DNA of 64,000 nucleotides from Chitinophaga fulva (GCF_012927205.1 NZ_JABBGC010000004.1:310001-374000); one strand, 5' to 3'; counted from the first letter of the stretch, positions 19,019 through 28,618 are shown. Numbers and translations are program-made. Notes: a model not told the origin generated them from the sequence alone.

Positions 19019-21208
19019 TTATCGCAAGAAAAGCAGTTCTCTGTACTTAGGCAGTGCCCATCTTTTATCATCTACCAGGAATTCCAGTTTATCGGAGTGG
19101 TAGCGGATAATATCGAAGTACGGTTTAATTTTTTCGCAGTATTCAATCGCTTTCTGGCGGCTGTCGGTCAACTTGTTGGTCACTTTACGTTGCTCGATCA
19201 TTGCCTGAACGTTTTCACTGATCACGTTGATGTGTTCAGAGATTTTGGCAGCGATTTGTGTTTGTGCTTTGTAGGCAGCTTCACCCATGCCAATTTCTTT
19301 CAGTCCGCGGATATTGCTGATCAGGTCATTGAGGTAGCTGATAGCTGCGGGTAAAATAGTGTTGGTAGCCAGGTCGCCGATTACACGGGCTTCGATCTGA
19401 ACTTTCTTCACATAATCTTCAAGCAGGATCTCGTGACGGGCGTGTAATTCTTTTTCGGTATAAACACCGGTTTCGGAGTACAGCTGGGCGGCTTTAGGAG
19501 TGATCATCGCATCCAGCGCTTTAGGCGTGGTTTTGATGTTCTGTAAACCTCTTCTTTCGGCCTCTTTTTCCCATTCTTCGCTGTAGCCGTCGCCTTCGAA
19601 CAATATTTTTTCCGAATCTACAATATATTTCCGAAGAGTTTGCATGATGGCAATCTCTTTTTTCTCACCTTTTTCGATCAGGCCGTCCACTTCCACTTTG
19701 AAGTCGGTCAGGGTTTTGGCCACGATGGTGTTCAGTACGGTCATAGCGGAGGCACAGTTGGCGGTAGAGCCTACAGCGCGGAACTCGAACTTGTTACCGG
19801 TGAACGCAAAAGGAGAGGTACGGTTACGGTCGGTGTTGTCCAGCATCAGTTCCGGAATATGACGGTGCAGGTCCAGTTTGAGGATGGCTTCGTCTTGTTC
19901 GTCGAACTTGTTGCTTACGCGGGATTTTACTTCCTGCAGCACGTCGTAGAGGTATTTACCGGAGAATACGGAGATGATGGCAGGAGGCGCTTCGTTGGCA
20001 CCCAGACGGAAGTCGTTGCTGGCAGAAGCGATAGCAGCTCTCAGCAGGTCGGCGTAGTCATGTACCGCTTTGATGGTATTCACGAAGAAGGTGAGGAACA
20101 TCAGGTTGGTCTTCGGGGTTTTGCCCGGAGCCAGCAGGTTCACACCGGTATCGGTAGCCATGCTCCAGTTGTTGTGTTTACCGGAACCGTTGATGCCAGC
20201 GAAAGGTTTTTCGTGCAGCAGCACTTTCAGTTTGTGGCGTTTGGCCACTTTATTCATGATGTCCATCAGCAGGGAGTTGTGGTCCACTGCGATGTTCACT
20301 TCTTCAAATATAGGAGCGCATTCGAACTGGGAAGGAGCTACTTCATTGTGGCGTGTTCTCAAAGGAATGCCCAGTTTGTAGGATTCTTCTTCGAAGTCGC
20401 GCATGTACGCATAGATACGCTCAGGGATGGAGCCGAAGTAGTGGTCTTCCAGCTGTTGACCTTTGGAAGGTGCGTGACCTACCACGGTACGGCCGGTCAT
20501 GAGCAGGTCAGGACGGGCGTTAGCCAGGTTTTCGTCTACCAGGAAGTATTCTTGTTCCCAACCGAGGGTAGGGGTTACTTTGGTAACATTTTTATCGAAG
20601 TAGTTGCATACGTCTACTGCGGCTTTGTCGATAGCGGCCAGTGCTTTCAGCAATGGAGCTTTGTAGTCCAGTGATTCGCCGGTATAAGAAACAAATATAG
20701 TAGGGATGCAGAGGGTTTTACCATAACCCTGTTCCAGGATAAATGCAGGAGAGGAAGGATCCCAGGCAGTGTAGCCACGGGCTTCAAAAGTGGCTCTCAG
20801 ACCGCCGTTCGGGAAGCTGGAGGCATCAGGCTCCTGTTGTACCAGGGCGTCGCCGTCAAAAGTTTCCAGGGCAGATCCGTCACCTTTCAGGGTGAAGAAT
20901 GAGTCGTGTTTTTCAGCAGTGGTGCCGGTTAACGGCTGAAACCAGTGAGTGTAGTGGGTTACTCCCTTTTTCATAGCCCAGGCTTTCATGCCGGAAGCGA
21001 TTTGCTCCGCCATTTTGCGTTCCAGCTTGGTGCCATTCTTAATGGAGTTCATCAGGCTTTTATAGGCCTCGTCACTCAGGTATTCTCTTACAATTCTTCC
21101 GGCAAAAACATTGCTGCCAAATACCTCGGTGATTTTACCGTTGTGTTCGGGAAGATTGGTGTCTACGCCAGCTAATCCTTCCAGCGCGGTGAAACGTAAC
21201 GATTGCAT
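19019..21208 (-). CDS. glnN: glutamine synthetase type III
   Basis: 729 residues, the size of the GSIII family found in Bacteroidota and cyanobacteria and much longer than GSI. Recognisable are the beta-Grasp and catalytic regions: GWEQEYFLVD (metal-binding glutamates), GINGSGKHNNWSMATDTGVNLL (ATP and glutamate site), RLGANEAPPAIIS and NRTSPFAFTGNKFEFRAVGSTAN. It makes glutamine from glutamate, ammonia and ATP, the main ammonium assimilation step. It is monocistronic with its own terminator; a 507-nt gap with a paired palindromic element separates it from purL. Confidence 0.96.
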   Translation of the reverse strand: MQSLRFTALEGLAGVDTNLPEHNGKITEVFGSNVFAGRIVREYLSDEAYKSLMNSIKNGTKLERKMAEQIASGMKAWAMKKGVTHYTHWFQPLTGTTAEKHDSFFTLKGDGSALETFDGDALVQQEPDASSFPNGGLRATFEARGYTAWDPSSPAFILEQGYGKTLCIPTIFVSYTGESLDYKAPLLKALAAIDKAAVDVCNYFDKNVTKVTPTLGWEQEYFLVDENLANARPDLLMTGRTVVGHAPSKGQQLEDHYFGSIPERIYAYMRDFEEESYKLGIPLRTRHNEVAPSQFECAPIFEEVNIAVDHNSLLMDIMNKVAKRHKLKVLLHEKPFAGINGSGKHNNWSMATDTGVNLLAPGKTPKTNLMFLTFFVNTIKAVHDYADLLRAAIASASNDFRLGANEAPPAIISVFSGKYLYDVLQEVKSRVSNKFDEQDEAILKLDLHRHIPELMLDNTDRNRTSPFAFTGNKFEFRAVGSTANCASAMTVLNTIVAKTLTDFKVEVDGLIEKGEKKEIAIMQTLRKYIVDSEKILFEGDGYSEEWEKEAERRGLQNIKTTPKALDAMITPKAAQLYSETGVYTEKELHARHEILLEDYVKKVQIEARVIGDLATNTILPAAISYLNDLISNIRGLKEIGMGEAAYKAQTQIAAKISEHINVISENVQAMIEQRKVTNKLTDSRQKAIEYCEKIKPYFDIIRYHSDKLEFLVDDKRWALPKYRELLFLR

Positions 21209-21402
21209 GCTGTAATAATTTTAATACAAAAGAACGCCAACCTCGCTGTAAATGCAAATAAATTGTTCACTTTAACCAAAAAATTACATTTCTTGGTTTA
21301 TAAAGCCGATTTTTTTGAGAAATGAATAAAAAAAAGAGATCTCTGGCGTCTGAAACTGATGAATTAAAAAATTTATAATATGAAAATGATGAACACATAG
21401 GT

Positions 21403-21602
21403 CCCAGGGCTTCAGCCCTGGGCTACGCTGTTGTTCAGGCTTGCTTTTTAATAAGATGCTGACCTGATGGGTGGTTCTTTCAAATATCGAAGCCCTGCTA
21501 CCTTACTTGTGTGAACTGTTTATTATAGAAGATTTGACCGTACTTATCAGCTTTTTATGAAACAGCTTGAACAACAACGTAGCCCAGGGCTTCAGCCCTG
21601 GG
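21403..21602. repeat. paired REP-like palindromes in inverted orientation
   Basis: Two copies of the palindrome CCCAGGGCTTCAGCCCTGGG (21403-21422 and 21583-21602), each extended on its inner side by a related flank (ggctacgctgttgttcag; the same in reverse on the right), so the outer 40 nt are inverted repeats around about 140 nt of unrelated DNA. A second pair with the same ends but other interior lies at 50129-50410. This is the architecture of paired REP (BIME-like) elements. Confidence 0.85.
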
Positions 21603-21643
21603 AACCGATGACGCCCATTTTTACGCCCTTTAACCCCTCATTC

Positions 21644-21674
21644 TTGGCATTTGCCATAAAATCTTGTAGGTTTG
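21644..21674 (+). promoter_or_regulatory. promoter of purL
   Basis: TTGG (21644-21647), 19-nt spacer and TAGGTTTG (21667-21674), a perfect -7 box, about 41 nt upstream of the purL start. Confidence 0.7.
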
Positions 21675-21715
21675 CATCTTCTTTTTAATTACTCGTTTTT
21701 TTATACTTAAACTAC

Positions 21716-23938
21716 ATGCAAACCACCGTAGAAATTGCTGAACAGCTGGGCCTTACTGCTGACGAGTTTGAACGTATTGAATCTATCTTAGGGCGTAACC
21801 CCAACTTTACCGAATTGAGTATGTACTCCGTTATGTGGAGTGAGCACTGCTCTTACAAAAACTCAATCGTATGGCTGAAGTCATTACCACGCGAAGGTGA
21901 ACGCCTCCTCGTAAAGGCTGGTGAGGAAAACGCAGGACTGGTAGATATCGGTGATGGATACGCAGTTGTATTTAAAATAGAATCCCATAACCACCCTTCA
22001 GCGATTGAGCCCTTCCAGGGCGCTGCTACCGGGGTTGGTGGTATCCACCGCGATATCTTCACAATGGGCGCCCGCCCCATTGCGGCATTGAACTCCCTGC
22101 GCTTCGGCAATATCAATGATAAAAAAACACAGCACCTGGTGAAAGGTATCGTACACGGTATCGGTCACTATGGTAACTGCTTCGGTGTTCCAACCGTAGG
22201 CGGCGAAACTTATTTTGAAGACTGCTATGGTACCAACCCACTGGTAAACGCCATGAGCGTGGGTATCGTAAAAGTAGGCCAAACAGTTTCTGCTACCTCC
22301 CACGGTGAAGGCAACCCGGTTTTCATCGTAGGTTCCGCTACCGGTAAAGACGGTATCGGCGGCGCTTCTTTCGCTTCTGCCAACATCACGGAAGACAGCG
22401 CGGAAGATCTGCCAGCAGTACAGGTAGGTGACCCCTTCCAGGAAAAGAAACTGCTGGAAGCCTGCCTCGAAGTAATTAAAACCAACGCTATCATCGGTAT
22501 GCAGGATATGGGCGCCGCCGGTATCACCTGCTCTACTGCCGAAATGAGCGCTAAAGGCGAACATGGTATGCACATCTGGCTGGATAAAGTACCTACCCGC
22601 CAGGAAAATATGAAAGGATGGGAAATGCTGCTGAGCGAAAGCCAGGAACGCATGCTCATCGTAGTGAAAAAAGGCCAGGAAAAAGCAGTCCTCGATATCT
22701 TCGAAAAATGGGACCTGCACTGCGTTCAGATCGGTGAAGTAACCAAAGACACCAACCTGAAGTTTTATATGAACGGTGAACTGGAAGCGGACGTTCCTGC
22801 TGAAAGTCTCGTGCTCGGCGGCGGCGCTCCTCAATATCACCGCGCTTATACTGAACCTGCCTACTTCCAGAAAGTGAAAGCGTTCGATATTCAGAACGTT
22901 CCGGATACAGAACACGCCCGCTTTGCAGCGGAAAGGATCATCGCACTGCCTAACATCGCTTCCAAACGCTGGATCTTCAACCAGTACGACAGCATGGTAG
23001 GTACTGCCAACACCACTACCAACGCTCCGAGCGACGCTCCGATCGTACTGGTGAAAGGCACCAAAAAAGCGCTGGCAATGACGACCGACTGTAACAGCCG
23101 CTACGTATTTGCTGATCCGCACAAAGGTGGCCAGATCGCTGTGGCGGAAGCTGCCCGCAACATCGTTTGCTCCGGCGGTGAACCCCTGGCTATCACCAAC
23201 TGCCTCAACTTCGGGAACCCTTACGATCCGGAAGTTTATTACCAGTTCGTACACGCTGTACAAGGCATGGGCGAAGCTTGCCGTAAATTCAATACCCCGG
23301 TTACCGGCGGTAACGTGAGCTTCTATAACCAATCACCTGATGGTGCGGTATACCCTACGCCAACTATCGGTATGGTGGGCCTGCTCGACAGCCTCGATCA
23401 ACGTATCACCCTCGACTTCAAGGAAGCCGGTGACCTGGTATACTTGATTGGCCGCAGCCGCAATGATATCAACAGCTCTGAATACCTGCACAAAATCATC
23501 GGTATCGAATACAGCCCTGCTCCGCACTTCAACCTCGAAGAAGAACTGCAGTTGCAGCAGGCTATCACTAAACTGAACAAAGCCCACCTGATCCAGTCTG
23601 CACACGATATCAGCGAAGGTGGTCTGTTCGTTACCATGATGGAAAGCGCTATGCCAAGAGGCCTGGGCTTTGAACTGAACCTGAACGCTAAATTCCGTAA
23701 AGACGCTTACCTCTTCGGTGAAAGCCAAAGCCGTGTAATCGTAACTGTTAAACCGGAAAACAAAGAGAAATTCGAAGCACTGATGCACGGCCTGGTAGAC
23801 GCCTCCGACGTTTCTGTACGTTATGAGAAAGTAGGCGCTGTAACCGGTGACCATGTGAAAGTAGGTGGCGAAGACTGGGGTAAAGTAAACGACTGGAAAC
23901 AGATCTACAATACTTCTGTAGAAGAACACCTGAAATAA
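21716..23938 (+). CDS. purL: phosphoribosylformylglycinamidine synthase subunit PurL
   Basis: 740 residues, the small form of PurL that works with PurQ and PurS. The ORF shows the AIRS-like ATP-binding repeats: SHNHPSAIEPFQGAATGVGGIHRDIFTMGARPIA (first half) and TDCNSRYVFADPHKGGQIAVAEAARNIVCSGGEPLAITNCLNFGNP (second half), with GGETYFEDCYG and TGGNVSFYNQ. It converts FGAR and glutamine-derived ammonia with ATP to FGAM in purine synthesis. PurQ and PurS are not adjacent. It is single, with its own promoter and terminator. Confidence 0.96.
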   Translation: MQTTVEIAEQLGLTADEFERIESILGRNPNFTELSMYSVMWSEHCSYKNSIVWLKSLPREGERLLVKAGEENAGLVDIGDGYAVVFKIESHNHPSAIEPFQGAATGVGGIHRDIFTMGARPIAALNSLRFGNINDKKTQHLVKGIVHGIGHYGNCFGVPTVGGETYFEDCYGTNPLVNAMSVGIVKVGQTVSATSHGEGNPVFIVGSATGKDGIGGASFASANITEDSAEDLPAVQVGDPFQEKKLLEACLEVIKTNAIIGMQDMGAAGITCSTAEMSAKGEHGMHIWLDKVPTRQENMKGWEMLLSESQERMLIVVKKGQEKAVLDIFEKWDLHCVQIGEVTKDTNLKFYMNGELEADVPAESLVLGGGAPQYHRAYTEPAYFQKVKAFDIQNVPDTEHARFAAERIIALPNIASKRWIFNQYDSMVGTANTTTNAPSDAPIVLVKGTKKALAMTTDCNSRYVFADPHKGGQIAVAEAARNIVCSGGEPLAITNCLNFGNPYDPEVYYQFVHAVQGMGEACRKFNTPVTGGNVSFYNQSPDGAVYPTPTIGMVGLLDSLDQRITLDFKEAGDLVYLIGRSRNDINSSEYLHKIIGIEYSPAPHFNLEEELQLQQAITKLNKAHLIQSAHDISEGGLFVTMMESAMPRGLGFELNLNAKFRKDAYLFGESQSRVIVTVKPENKEKFEALMHGLVDASDVSVRYEKVGAVTGDHVKVGGEDWGKVNDWKQIYNTSVEEHLK

Positions 23939-23961
23939 TCTGCTCAACAGATAAATGTTAT

Positions 23962-24000
23962 AAAAAAGGAAAGGCGCGAATTTCGCGCCTTTCCTTTTTT
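23962..24000. terminator. bidirectional terminator between purL and the TonB receptor gene
   Basis: Stem of about 18 bp (23962-23980 with 23982-23999) with A-run on the left and T-run on the right, so it can work on both strands between convergent genes. Confidence 0.92.
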
Positions 24001-24018
24001 ATGTAAATCGGTTATTGA

Positions 24019-26349
24019 TCAGAATGCATACCGGAAACCCAGGTTAAACCGGGCGCCACTGCCTTTGATATAAGAATCTGTTCTCACTCTGGCCTGTGAC
24101 ATCACCGGGTAATAATCGGCATTCAGCAGGTTGTCTACCCCCAGCCGGATAGAAGCGGCGGAGTTGAAACGATAAGCAGTGTACAAGTTCACAAGCGAGA
24201 AATCACCAACAGGTCCGTTGCCCAGGTCATACTCTTTGGTAGCAGGATTGGGATCAAAACGTTTCCGTACGCCGGAATAGATGTAATACACCCCCAGGTC
24301 CCATTGTTTCAGTGGAGAATAATTCACGTTGACAGTCATCTTGTCTGGTGTAATACGGGTAGTAGGCAACCATGTTTTCCCGCCATTCACGTCTTTTTTA
24401 CCTTCTACATGGGTGTAAGCCGCACTGGCAGAGAGATTAGGCAGGAACTGATAACCAGCGGCCAGTTCAAAACCCTGTACGCGCTCAGGCGCTCTTTCTG
24501 GTACAGCCACGCCATTCACGTCTTTCAGACTGGTACCCAGATTGGATGTGCTGATGAAGTAAGAACCGGAAGCATTGAATTGGCCGATGTTACTGTTGAA
24601 ACCAGCTTCATAGTTGTTGGTCACGATAGCTTTGGTTTCGATGGTGTTGATGCTGGTAGCGCCATTGCTGACAGCCTTGGCCAGTCGCAGGGTACGACCC
24701 AGGTCATACAGGGAGAAGCTTTGTGAGTAGCTGACAAACGGGTTGAAAGCCGGGAACCGGGTATATCGCAGGCCGGCATTGAATACCAAAGCCTCGTAAG
24801 GCAGGTTGCCACCTTTTACGAATACGCCACCGGCATAGTTACCAAACTTAATGGTGGTGTAGTCAGGAATATCGAGCCGGATGTTTTCGTAACGCAGACC
24901 AGCTTTTACCAGGAAGTCTTTGAACAGATATGTTTTCAGCTGTGCATAAGGCGCGAGGTTTTTCATATTCATCTCCGGTACGAAAGGACGGCCATCGGTA
25001 AGCGGCTGGGCCGTTTTATCGTTCAATATGTCTATGCCCCAGGTGACGTCGCCATGCAGATTAGGATGGAAGTTGAACAGTGTATTGAAATTCACACGGA
25101 CACCCATTTTTTTAGAGGTAATGGCGGAGTTGCCCGGTGGTGCATAAAAATCGGAATATTCGAATACGGTGTAGAAGTCCTGGTAATACAGGTTTACATT
25201 CAACGATGTATTACGGAAAATGTTTTTGCTGGTAAAATTCAGATAGGCGTTATGGTTATACGGCGTACCCTGTTTATCACCAGGATTGGTGCCAATGATA
25301 CCAATGATGGGGTGTTGCCCGAATTTACCGCCAGAGTCAACGTAGCTGCTGTTTTGCATGGTGCGGTAATAGTTGTACATCACCTCCAGCCGGTTATTAT
25401 CGTTGAAGTTGTAACCCAGTTTCGCAAAAAGGTTCACGTTTTCGTTTTGGCTGAGTGACTGGAAAGGGGCTATGACCTGTCCTTTAGCGTCTTTGTTGAC
25501 ACCGGTTTGCTCATAGGTGCCGGCCACTACATAATCGAATTTATTGAGCCGGCCGCTGAACTGTTGCGCCACGCGTGCTCCAAGGCTGTTGGCCGCGCTG
25601 GTGAGCGAACCGCTGGTGCTGATGTCGGTACTGCCGCTGAAACGTTTATTTGGATTGGCTTTGATGGTGATGAAGTTAATGATGCCTCCATCGGCGCCGT
25701 TGCCATAAATGGCGGTGGAGCCTTTGATCACTTCCACCCTTTCGATGACCGAAACATCGATGCTGCGCATGTCTTTATCGCCGTTACGCAGCGGGGTGGA
25801 TTGCGGAATGCCGTCTATCATGATCAGCATACCGCGGCCACGCAGGGTTTGACCTTTGTTGGTGGAAGTATTGGTACCCAGCGTAAGGCCCGGCACGTTC
25901 ATACTGAGCAGCTGGTTGATGTCTGTGGTGATAGCGCTTTGCTCCCGCAGTTGTTTACCGCTGATGATGGTAATAGAAGAGGGGACAGTGCCCAGCGTTT
26001 CCTTGTTGCGGCTGGCAGTCACTACTACTTCATTCAGGCCAACATCTGACGGCTGGATGGTAAGTGAGAGGGTAGTGATGCTGTCTGTGATGGTGACAGG
26101 TTGCTCCAGTGTGTTATATCCGATGCCGGTAGCGATCAGTTTATAGCTGCCGGGTTTTATGTTATTGATGCTGAAAGTGCCGTCAGGACCGGAGATCGCA
26201 TGTTTCTGTGTGCCGGCCAGATAGAGGCGTAGCATGGGAACGGCAGTTTGTGCCGTATCGCGGATGGTGCCGGTCAGTTTTTGTGCAGTCGTCTGTAAAG
26301 TAACCAGGAGTGTCAGAGAACACAGTACCAGGTATTGTTTCATTTTCAA
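24019..26349 (-). CDS. TonB-dependent receptor, siderophore type
   Basis: 776 residues: signal peptide to about 22, a CarboxypepD-regulatory-like domain (about 24-100), a plug (about 108-215, with GRGMLIMIDGIPQSTPLRNGDKDMRSIDVSVIERVEVIKGSTAIYGNGADGGIINF) and a 22-strand barrel ending in GARFNLGFRYAF with terminal phenylalanine. It should take up a ferric siderophore or other large ligand through the outer membrane with TonB energy. It overlaps the upstream PepSY gene by 4 bp (ATGA), so the two are translationally coupled. The pairing points to iron uptake; the ligand is not known. Confidence 0.92.
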   Translation of the reverse strand: MKMKQYLVLCSLTLLVTLQTTAQKLTGTIRDTAQTAVPMLRLYLAGTQKHAISGPDGTFSINNIKPGSYKLIATGIGYNTLEQPVTITDSITTLSLTIQPSDVGLNEVVVTASRNKETLGTVPSSITIISGKQLREQSAITTDINQLLSMNVPGLTLGTNTSTNKGQTLRGRGMLIMIDGIPQSTPLRNGDKDMRSIDVSVIERVEVIKGSTAIYGNGADGGIINFITIKANPNKRFSGSTDISTSGSLTSAANSLGARVAQQFSGRLNKFDYVVAGTYEQTGVNKDAKGQVIAPFQSLSQNENVNLFAKLGYNFNDNNRLEVMYNYYRTMQNSSYVDSGGKFGQHPIIGIIGTNPGDKQGTPYNHNAYLNFTSKNIFRNTSLNVNLYYQDFYTVFEYSDFYAPPGNSAITSKKMGVRVNFNTLFNFHPNLHGDVTWGIDILNDKTAQPLTDGRPFVPEMNMKNLAPYAQLKTYLFKDFLVKAGLRYENIRLDIPDYTTIKFGNYAGGVFVKGGNLPYEALVFNAGLRYTRFPAFNPFVSYSQSFSLYDLGRTLRLAKAVSNGATSINTIETKAIVTNNYEAGFNSNIGQFNASGSYFISTSNLGTSLKDVNGVAVPERAPERVQGFELAAGYQFLPNLSASAAYTHVEGKKDVNGGKTWLPTTRITPDKMTVNVNYSPLKQWDLGVYYIYSGVRKRFDPNPATKEYDLGNGPVGDFSLVNLYTAYRFNSAASIRLGVDNLLNADYYPVMSQARVRTDSYIKGSGARFNLGFRYAF

Positions 26350-27452
26350 AGCTGATGTTTTTTAATGATGTATTTCCGGCGGTACCATATCAGGAAACCG
26401 GATATGGAAAGGATGCCGGGTGTGAGGCCCAGAAGGGCATATAGTATTTTAACAGGAATGCCGCCATAGTTGCCGAAATGCAGTGGGGCCATGGCTGCGT
26501 TGAATTTATCACCCAAAGGCGCATTGCTGAAATTGACCGTCTTTTTTACCTGTCCGGCGATATCAAAATGGACAGATGAGCTGTAGCGGCCCCAGATTGC
26601 AGCTTCGTGGGCGTGGCCCAGGATGCGTATAGGATCACCGGCTTTTTTAGGCGGACGGATGCCCATTGCTTCAAAACCTGGTATTTGTGCGGTGGCTTTG
26701 GTCAGCAGCGATTCGTAGTCAACAGGAATGGGAGCGCCGACATTGGGAAAGGGGGCGGTTGTTTTCCGGTTGTCCAGTACTTTCAATTGCATCATAAACC
26801 CGGTAAACGCAATGAGGAGATTGAACAGCAGTGCCCATACCCCTACAATACGGTGCAGGTTGCGCCAGCGCCGGGTACGGCTGCCCCATTCGGGCTTTAG
26901 ACGGAAGGTCAGTACCTTAAACACCGATTTCCGATATACCCAGATACCAGTCAGGAGAGAGATAAACAGCAGGATGGCGACTGTCAGCATCACTTTAGCG
27001 CCTGTTTTTCCGCTCAGCAGGGAAAAGTGCAGGTATATCAGGAAGCCGGAGAAATAGCCGGTATTGGTGTGTTGGTGGATAACTTCCCCGGTGTAGGGGT
27101 TGAGGAAGAGGTATACCTTGTCGTCCGGCCCGTATTCTGCCCTTACGATTGCTGGTTCTTCCGGTGTTTGTGGCAGCCGGGAGAAGAACAGATAAGGGGT
27201 GCCGCCCCGCAGGGATTTACCGGCTTGTTGCAGTAGCTCAAAAAGTGGTTTACGCTGTGTTCCCGGTGTAATGTGATAGGTTTCATGATGCAGGGCTTCG
27301 TCTATTTCCTCGCTAAAAACCAGCAGGGTGCCAGTTATGCTGGCAAAAAGCAGCATTATGCCTACAATGAGGCCCGTAATGCGGTGAACAGTGAAAAGCT
27401 GTTTATGCAGATATTGCTTCAATTTCCTTATTGTTTTTTTTACCAGCTGCAA
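26346..27452 (-). CDS. PepSY-associated transmembrane protein (putative ferrisiderophore reductase)
   Basis: 368 residues with the PepSY_TM layout: a basic N-terminus, a first helix after LFTVHRITGLIVGIMLLFASITG with an HR pair that may bind haem, PepSY-like periplasmic domains, and three more helices with further histidines (LHFSLLSGKTG, NLHRIVGVWALLF, PLHFGNYGG). Such proteins accompany TonB receptors and are thought to reduce ferric siderophores at the inner membrane. It is first gene of the two-gene operon. A minus-strand -7 box TACCTTTG at 27548-27555 gives a leader of about 90 nt with a small hairpin. Confidence 0.88.
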   Translation of the reverse strand: MQLVKKTIRKLKQYLHKQLFTVHRITGLIVGIMLLFASITGTLLVFSEEIDEALHHETYHITPGTQRKPLFELLQQAGKSLRGGTPYLFFSRLPQTPEEPAIVRAEYGPDDKVYLFLNPYTGEVIHQHTNTGYFSGFLIYLHFSLLSGKTGAKVMLTVAILLFISLLTGIWVYRKSVFKVLTFRLKPEWGSRTRRWRNLHRIVGVWALLFNLLIAFTGFMMQLKVLDNRKTTAPFPNVGAPIPVDYESLLTKATAQIPGFEAMGIRPPKKAGDPIRILGHAHEAAIWGRYSSSVHFDIAGQVKKTVNFSNAPLGDKFNAAMAPLHFGNYGGIPVKILYALLGLTPGILSISGFLIWYRRKYIIKKHQL

Positions 27453-27720
27453 AGGGTGATGATTACAGGGCGGGCACGAAAGTGCTATGTCCCGGCGGTT
27501 GATAGTGATCAGTTATCTGTTGCACCAACTATTTGCAGTCGTGGCTGCAAAGGTACTGCTGTCCTGGGTGAAGCGTTTACGCAATCGGGAAATTTATTGG
27601 GTTAAAACGGGAAAAAGGCGTGATTTTGATAGTTAGCTGATTTATTGTTGCAGTCTAATACTTTAACAAGCTATTAACAAAATACAACATTTGTGTTATG
27701 TGATACTGAGAAAACTGCTC

Positions 27721-27851
27721 TACATTTGAAATGTAACAATGAACACGACGCGAAATCTAAAAAAGATACTTATATAAAATACTTGGAATCACTTGGTTAT
27801 TCCAAATTCTATGAAGACCATATATTCTACCATGTCCTGATGAAAATTTAG
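27721..27851 (+). other. tiny transcription unit; possible small protein read through a -1 frameshift
   Basis: A perfect -7 box TACATTTG (27721-27728) is followed 10 nt later by an ATG at 27739 whose frame has 12 codons (stop at 27775-27777). Inside, the heptamer A AAA AAG (27759-27765) lies in the zero frame exactly as in -1 slippery sites. After a -1 shift the frame runs on 28 codons to a TAG at 27849-27851, giving 37 residues ending DTYIKYLESLGYSKFYEDHIFYHVLMKI. A strong terminator follows at 27887. It may instead be a small RNA or a decayed gene; no homologue is recognised. Confidence 0.35.
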
Positions 27852-27886
27852 TGAAATTTTACACCTAGTGAAAGAACGATTTGAGT

Positions 27887-27915
27887 AGGGCTGAGGAAAC
27901 TCAGCCCTTTTGTAT
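27887..27915 (+). terminator. terminator of the small transcription unit
   Basis: 9-bp stem AGGGCTGAG (27887-27895) with complement 27900-27908, GAAA loop and a T-rich tail. There is no annotated gene immediately upstream on the plus strand, which is why a small transcript is suspected. Confidence 0.85.
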
Positions 27916-27942
27916 TTTCATAATTATCTGGTTCTCAGATTA

Positions 27943-27974
27943 TTTGGGCTTATTAATTTCCCGCTCTAGCTTTG
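27943..27974 (+). promoter_or_regulatory. promoter of the small membrane protein gene
   Basis: TTTG (27943-27946), 20-nt spacer and TAGCTTTG (27967-27974): an exact match to the Bacteroidota consensus, about 44 nt above the likely transcript's start codon. Confidence 0.75.
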
Positions 27975-28023
27975 TATAACGACCTCATCAACGGTTGGCT
28001 TTTTAACCCGGAAAAGGAGCCCT

Positions 28024-28569
28024 ATGAAATATTATGTTTGCTTTACAGTTGTGAAAAGATTTTTGTCCAAATCGTTAAAAGCATTGTGGCTCTTAACAGC
28101 AATTGGCTTGGTCGTTTTTATAGCTTCTGTGTTTATGGAGGGTATCAAGTTGCTGCTACCTTATGCTATGGGGTGTTTCCTGCTGGGTTGTGTGGTGCAG
28201 AAGTTTTTCAGGCGATATAAAAAAACAGGGGAATGTACCCTGACCGACCAGGAGATCATTGTTACATCAGGCGAGAACATAGCCAAGTATCCGCTTTCCC
28301 TGATAACAGAATTCAAACTGTATTTTCGGGGTTATCGTGGGATGGAGTTGAAGCCAAGCCAAGGTAGGATAATATTGCCGAACTTTAGTGACGGGGCATG
28401 TAATGAACTTGTTTTCCGGCATAAGGGGGAAGAGGTCCGGATAGGGCTGAAGTTTTATCAACGCCATCTTAATGAGATGAATACACTTTTTACAATTTGG
28501 GAAGAGCAGGATATATCATACGAATTGTATGGGAGAAAGAATGTTGCCAGGAAGCGGTTTAGGGCATAA
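28024..28569 (+). CDS. hypothetical membrane protein with PH-like C-terminal domain
   Basis: 181 residues. Two closely spaced hydrophobic segments fall at roughly 17-37 and 40-60, then a soluble part that begins CTLTDQEIIVTSGENIAKYPLSLITEFKLYFRGYRG and looks like a beta-rich PH/GRAM-like fold followed by a helix (YQRHLNEMNTLFTIWEE). This layout resembles the bacterial YcxB/PH-domain family but I cannot assign it. It has its own promoter and a bidirectional terminator downstream, so it is monocistronic. Function unknown. Confidence 0.75.
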   Translation: MKYYVCFTVVKRFLSKSLKALWLLTAIGLVVFIASVFMEGIKLLLPYAMGCFLLGCVVQKFFRRYKKTGECTLTDQEIIVTSGENIAKYPLSLITEFKLYFRGYRGMELKPSQGRIILPNFSDGACNELVFRHKGEEVRIGLKFYQRHLNEMNTLFTIWEEQDISYELYGRKNVARKRFRA

Positions 28570-28583
28570 TCGAATGTTGTAAT

Positions 28584-28618
28584 AAAAAAGCCTTCCTGTA
28601 TTGCAGGAAGGCTTTTTG
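28584..28618. terminator. bidirectional terminator
   Basis: 14-bp stem (28585-28598 with 28604-28617), A-run left and T-run right, between convergent genes. Confidence 0.9.

Noticed and set aside
21403..21602. insertion sequence or MITE with conserved interior
   Set aside because: No transposase frame, no target duplication recognised, and interiors of the two copies differ.
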